Assembly: GCA_910584905.1 (NCBI GenBank) | Contig: CAJUCQ010000061.1 | Coordinates: forward strand, 1-30,964 | DNA length: 30,964 nucleotides | Source of the DNA: an uncultured Muribaculaceae bacterium | GTDB lineage: Bacteria; Bacteroidota; Bacteroidia; Bacteroidales; Muribaculaceae | Reading direction: 5' to 3' | Part shown: in pieces, positions 15,919-23,033 of the stretch | How positions within the stretch are numbered: position 1 is the first letter of the stretch | Layout: every line of letters begins with the position of its first letter | Translations under genes and position numbers: made by a program | Notes under the pieces: model-generated | Seen by the model: only the letters and a program-made list of their open reading frames with translations | Databases searched by the model: none | Told to the model about the DNA's origin: nothing

Positions 15919-16724
15919 AACCGGAAATAAGCTACAATTATACGCCGCGCCACAGCCGCGGCGAGCAACTTGAGGCCCTCGGCCGGATACTTGACACGCT
16001 CGATATCCTGAGGGTGCACTGCCCTTGGGATGCCAAACAAACGAACGAGAGTCTGCGCCCCAACACGATTGAAGAGACCTACGAACTTGCGCAGGCGCTT
16101 CTTGACGGGAAAAACGATGAAATCCGAAAGGAGCTCGGGGATGTGCTTCTGCATGTGCTGTTTTACTCACGCATCGGAGACGAAAAGGGCGAATTTGACA
16201 TCGCCGACGTCGCCGACGCCCTCAACCGCAAACTTATCTTCCGCCATCCGCATGTGTTCGGGGAGACTCACGTCGACGACGCGCACCAAGTGGAGCAGAA
16301 CTGGGAGCAAATCAAGCTGAAGGAGAAGGACGGCAACCGTTCGATACTCGCGGGCGTTCCCGGGGCGCTTCCGGCGCTTGTGAAGGCGTTCCGCATACAG
16401 GAGAAGGCCGCGAACGCCGGTTTTGACTGGGAGGATGCGGCAGACGTCTGGGGGAAAGTCCAAGAAGAAATTTCGGAGGTATCCGAGGCTGTCGCCTCGG
16501 GCCGCAGCGAAGACATCGAAGCCGAGTTCGGGGATTTGCTGTTCAGCGTAATCAACGCAGCGCGACTCTATAAGGTGAATCCCGAGAATGCGCTTGAACG
16601 TACGAACCGTAAATTTATCTCGCGCTTCAATTATATCGAAGAGAGCGCCAAAGCCGCCGGTCGCCGTCTGAACGATCTGAGTCTCGAAGAGATGGAGGCA
16701 CTCTGGCAGGAAGCCAAGCAATGA
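15915..16724 (+). CDS. mazG: Nucleoside triphosphate pyrophosphohydrolase MazG
   Basis: This is a 269-residue protein that hydrolyses NTPs and dNTPs to monophosphates and pyrophosphate in the cytosol. It has two tandem MazG domains. The first has EExxE at residues 53-57 (IEETYE) and ExxD at 73-76 (ELGD). The second has EEISEVSEA and EFGDLLFSV. The CPWD motif near residue 36 is characteristic of the two-domain family. The start ATGA overlaps the dsbD stop, and its own stop overlaps topB in the same way. Coupling of this housecleaning enzyme to a topoisomerase is noteworthy but may be only operon packing. Confidence 0.94.
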   Translation: MKPEISYNYTPRHSRGEQLEALGRILDTLDILRVHCPWDAKQTNESLRPNTIEETYELAQALLDGKNDEIRKELGDVLLHVLFYSRIGDEKGEFDIADVADALNRKLIFRHPHVFGETHVDDAHQVEQNWEQIKLKEKDGNRSILAGVPGALPALVKAFRIQEKAANAGFDWEDAADVWGKVQEEISEVSEAVASGRSEDIEAEFGDLLFSVINAARLYKVNPENALERTNRKFISRFNYIEESAKAAGRRLNDLSLEEMEALWQEAKQ

Positions 16725-18778
16725 AGGTCTGCGTCTGCGAGAAACACAGCGTGGCCCAGTCGATAGCCCAGATTGTCGGGGCGGGGTCGAAACGCGACGG
16801 CTATTATGAGGGCAACGGTTACGCCGTGACGTGGACCGTAGGCCATCTATGCTGTCTCTACGAGCCTCACGATTACAGTCAGGGCTGGAAGCCGTGGAGT
16901 CTCGGCGCGCTGCCGATGATTCCGCAGAAGTTCGATATCAAGCTGATAGACAATGAAGGCTACAAGCGTCAGTTTCAAGTAATCGAAAGCCTGTTCGGCC
17001 AAGCCGACGAAATCATCAACTGCGGTGATGCCGGGCAGGAAGGGGAGCTTATTCAGCGCTGGGTCATGAAGAAGGCCGGGGCGACGTGCCCGGTGAAACG
17101 TCTCTGGATATCGTCGCTTACGGATGATGCCATCCGCGAGGGGTTCGAGCATCTTCGACCGCAGGAAGAATATGACCGGCTGTACTATGCGGGGCTGTCG
17201 CGGGCAATCGGCGACTGGATTCTCGGGATGAACGCAACTCGTCTTTATACGCTGAAATATGCGTCGCGCGGGGAGGTGCTGTCGATCGGGCGTGTTCAGA
17301 CTCCGACGCTTGCACTGATTGTGAAGCGTCATCATGAAATAGCGACGTTTGTACCTAAAGATTCGTGGGAGCTTCGGACGATTTACCGCGACGTGGTGTT
17401 TACGTACACGGGCGAGCGCCTCGAGACTGAAGACGCAGGCTCGCAAGAGGTTGCTCGGATTGCGGGAGAGCCGTTCGTCATCACGGACGTGAGCAAGAAA
17501 AAGGGGCGCGAAGCGCCTCCCCGGCTTTTCGACCTGACGTCGCTTCAGGTTGAGTGCAACAAGCGCTGGGGCTGGAGCGCCGACCTGACGCTGAAGCTTA
17601 TCCAGACGCTTTACGAAAAGAAGCTTACGACTTATCCTCGCGTCGATACGACTTATCTCAGCGATGACATCTATCCGAAAGTAGGCGAAATCCTGAGGAA
17701 GATGACTCCTTATGCGTCGGTCACGGCGCCTGTGCTTGCGGGCAAGATACCTAAAAGCAAGAAGGTGTTTGACAACTCGAAGGTGACTGACCACCATGCT
17801 ATCATCCCTACGGGCGAGTATCCGGGAGGAATCGACGGGGACGAGAAGAAGCTTTATCATCTGATAGCGATGAGGTTTATCGCGGCGTTTTATCCCGACT
17901 GCGAGTTTTTGTCGACGACGGTGCTCGGTAAGGTTCTTGATTTCGAGTTCAAGGCCACGGGCAAAATAATCGACAAGGCGGGCTGGCGAGTGCTTTTCGA
18001 GAAGGAGAAAGACGCCCGCGAGGTGAAGGAAGAAGGCGATGACGGCGACGGCATTCTGCCTGACTTCACTGTCGGCGAAAGCGGGCCGCACACCCCTACC
18101 CTCGCCAAAAAGACCAGCCAGCCACCGAAGCCATATACGGAGGGTTCGCTCTTGCGGGCAATGGAAACGGCCGGGCGTACCATCGAGGATGATGAGTTGC
18201 GCGACGCGATGAAAGAGAACGGCATCGGTCGTCCGTCGACGCGCGCGGCCATAATCGAGACGTTGTTCAAGCGGCGTTATATCCGCCGCGAGCGGAAAAG
18301 CATCGCACCGACTCAGGCGGGCATAGACTTGATAGCGACCATCCACGAGGAGTTGCTGAAAAGCGCCAAGCTGACGGGGATATGGGAAAACAAGCTCCGC
18401 CGAATCGAGCGCGGGGATTATTCGCCGGCGGCATTTGTGCGCGAGTTGTCGGAAATGATGGGCCGAATAGTGATGACGGTGCTGAGTGACAATTCGAACC
18501 GCCATATCGAGACCGGCACGGGCAAGGTTAATTCAGAAGCCGATGACAAGACCGATAAGCCCAAGGGCGCGAAGAACGCGGCCAAGCGGGCGACGCCCAT
18601 ACGCAAGTATGAGCAGATTGCTTGTCCTGAATGCGGACAGGGGCATATCGTCAAGGGCCGCACGGCCTTCGGGTGCAGCCGCTATGCCGAGGGCTGCCGC
18701 TGTATTCTGCCATTCGGCGAGTATCCCGAGGATCTGACTCCGGGCAAGCTTGCCAAGAAACTTAAAACGAAAAAATGA
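16721..18778 (+). CDS. topB: DNA topoisomerase III
   Basis: This is a 685-residue type IA topoisomerase that relaxes or decatenates DNA through single-strand passage. The Toprim domain is at the N-terminus (Glu7 in VCEKHS; D103-AGQEGE replacing the DxD region). The catalytic Tyr305 lies in LTTYPRVDTTYLSDD, and SIGRVQTPTL precedes it. C-terminal to the four-domain core is a Cys4 zinc ribbon at about residues 635-665 (CPECGQGH, then FGCSRYAEGCRC). The Lys/Ala-rich linker at about 605-625 is normal. The length fits chromosomal Bacteroidales TopB rather than mobile-element homologues. A 4-base overlap with mazG and another with the next small gene show translational coupling. Confidence 0.94.
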   Translation: MKVCVCEKHSVAQSIAQIVGAGSKRDGYYEGNGYAVTWTVGHLCCLYEPHDYSQGWKPWSLGALPMIPQKFDIKLIDNEGYKRQFQVIESLFGQADEIINCGDAGQEGELIQRWVMKKAGATCPVKRLWISSLTDDAIREGFEHLRPQEEYDRLYYAGLSRAIGDWILGMNATRLYTLKYASRGEVLSIGRVQTPTLALIVKRHHEIATFVPKDSWELRTIYRDVVFTYTGERLETEDAGSQEVARIAGEPFVITDVSKKKGREAPPRLFDLTSLQVECNKRWGWSADLTLKLIQTLYEKKLTTYPRVDTTYLSDDIYPKVGEILRKMTPYASVTAPVLAGKIPKSKKVFDNSKVTDHHAIIPTGEYPGGIDGDEKKLYHLIAMRFIAAFYPDCEFLSTTVLGKVLDFEFKATGKIIDKAGWRVLFEKEKDAREVKEEGDDGDGILPDFTVGESGPHTPTLAKKTSQPPKPYTEGSLLRAMETAGRTIEDDELRDAMKENGIGRPSTRAAIIETLFKRRYIRRERKSIAPTQAGIDLIATIHEELLKSAKLTGIWENKLRRIERGDYSPAAFVRELSEMMGRIVMTVLSDNSNRHIETGTGKVNSEADDKTDKPKGAKNAAKRATPIRKYEQIACPECGQGHIVKGRTAFGCSRYAEGCRCILPFGEYPEDLTPGKLAKKLKTKK

Positions 18779-18957
18779 ATCTGCAACTTACAGCTACATG
18801 TATCATCGTTGCGGCGGCGGTCATATGGTTTGTCCGCGCGATATTCTTCCGCAAGCACGGAGGATGCGATAGCTGCGGGCACAGGAGTGATTGCCCGGGG
18901 TGTGGCAACGGAGATAAAAGGTGTAAGAACTGCAACAAACACGGGAAAAAACGATGA
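18775..18957 (+). CDS. Small Cys-rich single-pass membrane protein (FeoB-associated-like)
   Basis: This is a 60-residue protein with one hydrophobic helix (residues about 5-24, TATCIIVAAAVIWFVRAIFF). A compact Cys cluster follows, CDSCGHRSDCPGC, then CKNC near the end, and a basic tail. The arrangement resembles the short FeoB-associated Cys-rich membrane protein family, but no feoB is nearby. The six C-terminal cysteines could bind iron or zinc. It starts inside the topB stop (ATGA) and ends inside the serB start (ATGA). The double overlap strongly supports that it is a real gene. Confidence 0.75.
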   Translation: MNLQLTATCIIVAAAVIWFVRAIFFRKHGGCDSCGHRSDCPGCGNGDKRCKNCNKHGKKR

Positions 18958-20171
18958 CTGATATAGAACTTATCCTGATAAATATCTCGGGAATGGACCG
19001 CCCGGGAGTGACGTCGGCACTGACTGATATTCTTGCGCGCTATGATGCTCAGATTCTTGATATCGGCCAAGCAGACATCCATCATTCGCTTTCGCTCGGT
19101 ATTCTATTCCGAACTGATTCGGAGTCGAGCGGCGACATCATGAAGGATCTTTTGTTCAAGGCTTATGAGCTTAATGTTCAGATTCGGTTCACGCCCATCG
19201 CGCCGGAGGCGTATGAGGAGTGGGTGGGCCGTCAGGGTAAGCAACGTTGGGTAATCACGATTCTCGGCCGTAAGCTCACGGCGCGGCATATCGCACTTGT
19301 GACTGACGAGATAGCGCGTCAGGGCATGAATATCGATTCGATCAAGCGTCTGACGGGCCGTATGCCCCTTCGCGGGAACGAGAACCCCCGGTCGAAGTCG
19401 TGTGTGGAGTTTTCGGTCCGCGGAAATCCGATGGACAAGCAGGCGATGCAGGATCGTTTCATGCGCATATCGGCTGAGGATGATTTTGATATTTCGCTTC
19501 AGGAGGATAATGTGTTCCGCCGTTGTCGTCGGCTTGTTTGCTTCGATATGGATTCGACGCTTATAGAGACTGAGGTAATCGATGAGCTTGCGATGCGCGC
19601 GGGAGTCGGCGATAAGGTTAAGGCTATCACTGAACGGGCCATGCGCGGGGAGATAGATTTTACGGAGAGTTTCCGCGAGCGAGTTGCGCTTCTGAAGGGG
19701 CTTGATGTGAGTGTGATGCAGGATATCGCCGAGCATCTTCCGATTACGGAGGGCCTTGAGCGTCTAATGACGCAGCTTCACCGGACGGGCTACAAGACGG
19801 CAATTTTGTCGGGCGGATTTACGTTCTTCGGGAATTATCTTAAGGAGCGCTTCGGGTTTGACTATGTCTACGCCAATGAGCTTGAAGTGGGAGAGGACGG
19901 GCGTCTGACGGGCCGCTATCTCGGCGAAGTTGTCGACGGCCGCCGCAAGGCTGAACTACTGCGCATACTCGCTCAGGTTGAGAAGATTGATATCGCTCAG
20001 ACTATCGCCGTGGGCGACGGGGCAAACGATTTGCCTATGCTTGCAACTGCAGGACTCGGAATTGCGTTCCATGCGAAGCCGAAGGTGAAGGCTACTGCTG
20101 AGCAGAGTATCTCGACGATAGGACTTGACGGGGTGCTTTATTTCCTCGGGTTCAAGGATTCGTATATGTGA
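18954..20171 (+). CDS. serB: Phosphoserine phosphatase with N-terminal ACT domains
   Basis: This is a 405-residue HAD-superfamily enzyme that catalyses the last step of serine synthesis. The N-terminal 180 residues form two ACT-like modules (LILINISGMDRPGVTSALTDIL; WVITILGRKLTARHIALVTDEI), usual in Bacteroidales and actinobacterial SerB. The HAD core has the nucleophile D198 in FDMDSTL, motif II LSGGF, and motif III/IV GDGANDLPML. The E. coli enzyme is about 322 residues; the extra length is the second ACT module. It is the last gene of the operon. Downstream lies the repeat array, not an obvious intrinsic terminator. Confidence 0.96.
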   Translation: MTDIELILINISGMDRPGVTSALTDILARYDAQILDIGQADIHHSLSLGILFRTDSESSGDIMKDLLFKAYELNVQIRFTPIAPEAYEEWVGRQGKQRWVITILGRKLTARHIALVTDEIARQGMNIDSIKRLTGRMPLRGNENPRSKSCVEFSVRGNPMDKQAMQDRFMRISAEDDFDISLQEDNVFRRCRRLVCFDMDSTLIETEVIDELAMRAGVGDKVKAITERAMRGEIDFTESFRERVALLKGLDVSVMQDIAEHLPITEGLERLMTQLHRTGYKTAILSGGFTFFGNYLKERFGFDYVYANELEVGEDGRLTGRYLGEVVDGRRKAELLRILAQVEKIDIAQTIAVGDGANDLPMLATAGLGIAFHAKPKVKATAEQSISTIGLDGVLYFLGFKDSYM

Positions 20172-20177
20172 TTGGGG

Positions 20178-20208
20178 GATTCGGCGATTCGGCGATTCGG
20201 CGATTCGG
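20178..20208 (+). repeat. 8-bp tandem repeat GATTCGGC, about 3.9 copies
   Basis: GATTCGGC is repeated three times and followed by GATTCGG, starting 7 nt after the serB stop. It is a simple microsatellite that could vary in copy number by slippage. It lies outside any coding sequence. Confidence 0.9.
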
Positions 20209-20243
20209 AATTGCTTGGAATTATCAGTTAGTGTTTTGCGGCG

Positions 20244-20265
20244 CGGACGTGATTAATCACGTCCG
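20244..20265. repeat. 22-bp perfect palindrome, copy 1
   Basis: The half-site CGGACGTGATT and its exact reverse complement abut at a central TTAA. It sits near the start of repeat unit 1. Confidence 0.9.
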
Positions 20266-20393
20266 TACATTTCATTCGCAATCAATCACTTACCCCCTTC
20301 CCTGCGCTAACGCCCGGCCGCAAACGCAGTAGGGACGCGAATCGGGGTGATTAATTTGCGTGTTAGATGCCGCGAAGTTAGTATTTTGAGGCG

Positions 20394-20415
20394 CGGACGT
20401 GATTAATCACGTCCG
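20394..20415. repeat. 22-bp perfect palindrome, copy 2
   Basis: Identical to copy 1 and exactly 150 bp downstream of it, in repeat unit 2. Confidence 0.9.
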
Positions 20416-20540
20416 TACATTCCATTCGCAATCAATCATTTGGCCCCTTCCCTGCGCTAACGCCCCCGCAATCACAGTAGGGACGCGAATTGGGGGGATT
20501 TTTTGCGTGTTTGATGCCGCAAAGTTAGTATTTTGCGGCG

Positions 20541-20562
20541 CGGCCGTGATTAATCACGGCCG
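20541..20562. repeat. 22-bp perfect palindrome, copy 3 with compensatory changes
   Basis: The half-site is CGGCCGTGATT. Position 4 changed from A to C and the mirror position 19 from T to G, so pairing is kept. It lies 147 bp after copy 2. Confidence 0.9.
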
Positions 20563-20664
20563 TACTTTTTCGGCGCTAATCGGGGGACTTCATGCCGCAT
20601 AGTTGGCTTTTTTTGGGGGGGGAAATCACTAAAAGTGGGTATTGCGCGGGTTGAAATAATGAAT

Positions 20665-20672
20665 TAATTTTG
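20665..20672 (+). promoter_or_regulatory. -7 element for the hemerythrin-HTH regulator
   Basis: TAATTTTG followed by CAC is an exact TAnnTTTG match, 28 nt before the ATG at 20701. No clear -33 TTTG is present at the usual spacing, which would suit a regulated promoter. Confidence 0.6.
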
Positions 20673-20700
20673 CACTTGGAATAATATATCCTCAAAAATT

Positions 20701-21660
20701 ATGAGCGTAATAAACCGTTATAAGCCTCACCATACGATGAGGCAACTGATCAGGGATAATAATCTTCTGCTTATGGCTATAAGCAGGTTCAACATAGCAT
20801 TCGGGTTCGGCGAGGGGACGGTGAGGGATGTTTGCGCGGCGAACGAAGTGGATATGGATACTTTTCTTGCGGTATGTAATCTTTTGAGCGATAATGATTA
20901 CGGCGATTTTGACATATCTCTTTCGAGTATGATTGATTATCTCAAGCGTGCGCACAGTACGTTTTTGGATTATACGCTTCCTCAAATCCGCCATAAGCTT
21001 ATAGATGCGATAAATTATTCGGAGACCAATGAGGTTGCTTTCCAGCTAATAAAGTTTTACGATGATTACGTCGATGAGGTGCAGAAGCATATGGCTCATG
21101 AAAATGAGGTAATCTTCGGTTATGTGGAGGGGCTTATGCAGGGTCGGATTGATGATAATTTCAGTATCTCGGATTTTTCGGTTAATCACGGTCATATGGC
21201 GACAAAGCTTCAGGACCTAAAGGATGTGTTTATCTGCCATTATAATCAACGGGATAACACGCGTCTGAGCAGTGTGCTCTTTGATATCATTGTGTGCGAG
21301 AAGGATTTTTTGTCGCACTTCGAGATTGAGCGGAGTCTTTTTGTTCCGGCAGTCGAGCGGCTTGAGGACAGTCTGCGTTCGCGGTGCGGAGTTCATGAGG
21401 ATTCAAGCAATGCCGGGGGCGATGGAGGAGATGCTCTTACAGCGCGCCTGAGCAAGCGCGAAAAGGATATAATAGCGGGTGTGGCCAAGGGGCTTGCCAA
21501 TAAGGAAATCGCCGACCGTCTTTGTCTGTCGGTGAACACGGTGACGACTCATCGGCGGAATATCTGCGCCAAGCTCGGTATTCACTCGGCGGCGGGTCTG
21601 ACGATTTTTGCTATTCTTCATCACCTTGTTGACCTCGGTGATGTGTCACCGGGGCAATGA
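20701..21660 (+). CDS. Ric/YtfE-like hemerythrin domain fused to LuxR-type HTH regulator
   Basis: This is a 319-residue cytosolic protein. Residues about 10-65 resemble the ScdA/DUF542 N-terminal domain of Ric di-iron repair proteins, but GFG stands where the cysteine pair usually is. Residues about 75-225 form a hemerythrin-like four-helix domain with candidate ligands H85, H98, H130-xxx-E134, H163/H165 and H206-xxx-E210. The two HxxxE motifs and the order match Ric/YtfE. Residues 250-312 are a LuxR/FixJ HTH (LSKREKDIIAGVAKGLANKEIA, LSVNTVTTHRRNICAKLGIHS). The likely role is a transcription factor sensing NO, oxygen or redox through a di-iron centre. The fold assignment is from motif pattern; the sensing role is inference. 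It converges on the transporter operon. Confidence 0.82.
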   Translation: MSVINRYKPHHTMRQLIRDNNLLLMAISRFNIAFGFGEGTVRDVCAANEVDMDTFLAVCNLLSDNDYGDFDISLSSMIDYLKRAHSTFLDYTLPQIRHKLIDAINYSETNEVAFQLIKFYDDYVDEVQKHMAHENEVIFGYVEGLMQGRIDDNFSISDFSVNHGHMATKLQDLKDVFICHYNQRDNTRLSSVLFDIIVCEKDFLSHFEIERSLFVPAVERLEDSLRSRCGVHEDSSNAGGDGGDALTARLSKREKDIIAGVAKGLANKEIADRLCLSVNTVTTHRRNICAKLGIHSAAGLTIFAILHHLVDLGDVSPGQ

Positions 21661-21669
21661 GGCCCGGCG

Positions 21670-21712
21670 GACGCGATTAATCGCCCGCAAGCGCGGGGCA
21701 ATCAATCGCGTC
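21670..21712. terminator. Imperfect hairpin between convergent genes
   Basis: GACGCGATTAATCGCCCGC (21670-21688) pairs imperfectly with the segment ending CAATCGCGTC at 21712. The left arm contains a GACGCGATTAATCGC core like the palindromes at 20244-20562. It lies 9 nt after the regulator stop and 19 nt from the porin stop. It probably separates the converging transcripts and may be a degenerate member of the same repeat family. Confidence 0.5.
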
Positions 21713-21731
21713 GGTGTGGTTTTCGGCGGGG

Positions 21732-23027
21732 TCAGAAGTTGAATTGGAGCATTGTGTTTATGCGGTTGTCGTGGCGTGAAGCTCCGTCGTTGTCGACTCG
21801 GCGTCCGTAGAGGTATTCTATGCCGCATTGGAGTCCGGGGAGGATTGTGTAGAATATGTTTGCGCAGGCGTATTGCGCGTATTTATACTGAGAGGACCAC
21901 GGGGTGTCGCCTCCGGTGTATCGCGGGGTATATGCGCGGTCCTGACTGTATGATACGGATGCGAAGAGTTTTGGGGAGAATATGTACTGGAGGCCGGCGT
22001 ATGCGCCCCACGCTTTGACTTCGGACAGGCGCGCGGGGTCTTCGCGGTCGGGGGCAAGGTCGAGACCGAGCCCCGAGAGGTCTTGGATGTATCCTCCGAT
22101 TCCTTTTCCGTAAGCGGCCTGATAATATGCGGTGAGGGGCGTCGCTCCGAGGGCGGCACTTCCGCTGAGTTTAATGCCCCAGCCGGTAGAGTTGCGGTTT
22201 TTGGACTGCGGGATGTCGCGATACTGCGTGTTGCGCATTATTGCGGAGAATCTGAGCCAGCTTGAACCTTTGTCCCAGCTGTACTGGATGTAGGCGGGGA
22301 TGTCGGGGATGCGCTGGGATACGGTGCGTGTGGCAAGGCCGGTGGTTATGCTCGGGGACGGGAGCTCGACGCTGATGCCGGCTTTGAATGCAGGGCTGAA
22401 AGAGTGTTGATAGCTGATGAGGTTGTTTGTGGCGCCTACGAGTCCGCAGGGGCCTTCGGCGTCGATAGTGGGAGGAGCGGCGGCACCGTCCTCGAAGAGC
22501 GAGGAAGTGTGTCCTACGGTGAATCCGCGGTATGTGATATATGCGTGGTTGAGGACGAATACGTTTCCGCCGGAGCCGGTGAATTTTCCGCTGATGTATG
22601 CGCCGATTTTATTTGCGGTGCCGGGGAGGGCAACGAAGTTGATGAACACGCGGCTTTGGCCGAATGAGCCTTGAAGTTTTCCGCCGTTGCCTTCGGGGGG
22701 GTCGAAGGGGATTTCGGCGGTGGTAAAGTCGTTAGGGCTGTCGATAGGGTCGCCCCAGTCGAATAGCCCCACGCCTTTGATGTATCCGCCGATGCCGAGA
22801 TAGAATATGTTGTTTTTTCCTTTTATGGCGAAGCGCGGTGCTCCGGGTTCGTTGAATCTCTTGGGGGCGTTTTCGATGAAGGCGTCGTAGACTTCCTGAT
22901 CGGGTTCACCGGCGTTGAAGACGATTTTTACGTCGCCTTCGTCGGGGACTGTGGGATGGTTTTGCGCTCTCAGGGCCACGGGGGATGCAAGAGCGGCGCA
23001 TGACAGGATTAGAGCTGTTGTTTTCAT
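21732..23027 (-). CDS. DcaP-like outer-membrane porin
   Basis: This is a 431-residue protein with a signal peptide (MKTTALILSCAALASPVALRA, cleavage before QN). The body has many amphipathic beta-strands and ends in a C-terminal Phe (TMLQFNF), typical of outer-membrane barrels. FYLGIGGYIKGVGLFDWGDPIDSPNDF, FINFVALPGT and GHTSSLFEDGAAAPPTIDAEGPCG match the DcaP family of trimeric porins, which import small anionic organic molecules. It is the last gene of the leftward operon, 6 nt after the MFS gene. It could supply the outer-membrane passage for the substrate or product of the decarboxylase module. Substrate is unknown. Confidence 0.8.
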   Translation of the reverse strand: MKTTALILSCAALASPVALRAQNHPTVPDEGDVKIVFNAGEPDQEVYDAFIENAPKRFNEPGAPRFAIKGKNNIFYLGIGGYIKGVGLFDWGDPIDSPNDFTTAEIPFDPPEGNGGKLQGSFGQSRVFINFVALPGTANKIGAYISGKFTGSGGNVFVLNHAYITYRGFTVGHTSSLFEDGAAAPPTIDAEGPCGLVGATNNLISYQHSFSPAFKAGISVELPSPSITTGLATRTVSQRIPDIPAYIQYSWDKGSSWLRFSAIMRNTQYRDIPQSKNRNSTGWGIKLSGSAALGATPLTAYYQAAYGKGIGGYIQDLSGLGLDLAPDREDPARLSEVKAWGAYAGLQYIFSPKLFASVSYSQDRAYTPRYTGGDTPWSSQYKYAQYACANIFYTILPGLQCGIEYLYGRRVDNDGASRHDNRINTMLQFNF

Positions 23028-23033
23028 ACGATT

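Larger units (their letters stand above)
20227..20600 (+). repeat. Tandem array of about 150-bp repeat units
   Basis: Unit 1 is 20227-20376 and unit 2 is 20377-20523 (147 bp). Unit 3 is 20524-about 20600 with an internal deletion. A further partial start (AGTTGGCTTT) begins near 20601. Each unit begins GTTAGT-TTTTG, then GGCGCGG and the palindrome. Units 1 and 2 also share CATTCGCAATCAATCA, CCCTTCCCTGCGCTAACGCC, CAGTAGGGACGCGAAT and TTTGCGTGTT-GATGCCGC. The array is intergenic and looks like a REP-type or MITE-type chromosomal repeat. Confidence 0.85.
20172..20700. other. Gene-free repeat region between serB and the di-iron regulator
   Basis: These 529 bp hold an 8-bp tandem repeat, two full and one shortened unit of a roughly 150-bp repeat, three 22-bp palindromes and the promoter of the next gene. 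A 67-codon open frame at 20399-20602 is made of the repeat itself and is not credible as a gene. Confidence 0.8.

Noticed and set aside
16847..18505. 552-codon open frame on the minus strand opposite topB
   Set aside because: It lies entirely within topB, which has full catalytic motifs. The opposite frame is rich in Arg, His and Leu without domains and is a by-product of GC-rich codon bias.
20227..20600. CRISPR array
   Set aside because: The repeats are about 150 bp with diverged contents, not 24-40 bp repeats with unique spacers, and no cas gene is present.
20399..20602. 67-codon frame inside the repeat array
   Set aside because: It is built from the repeat units, including two palindromes, has no promoter of its own, and similar frames would arise wherever the repeat occurs.
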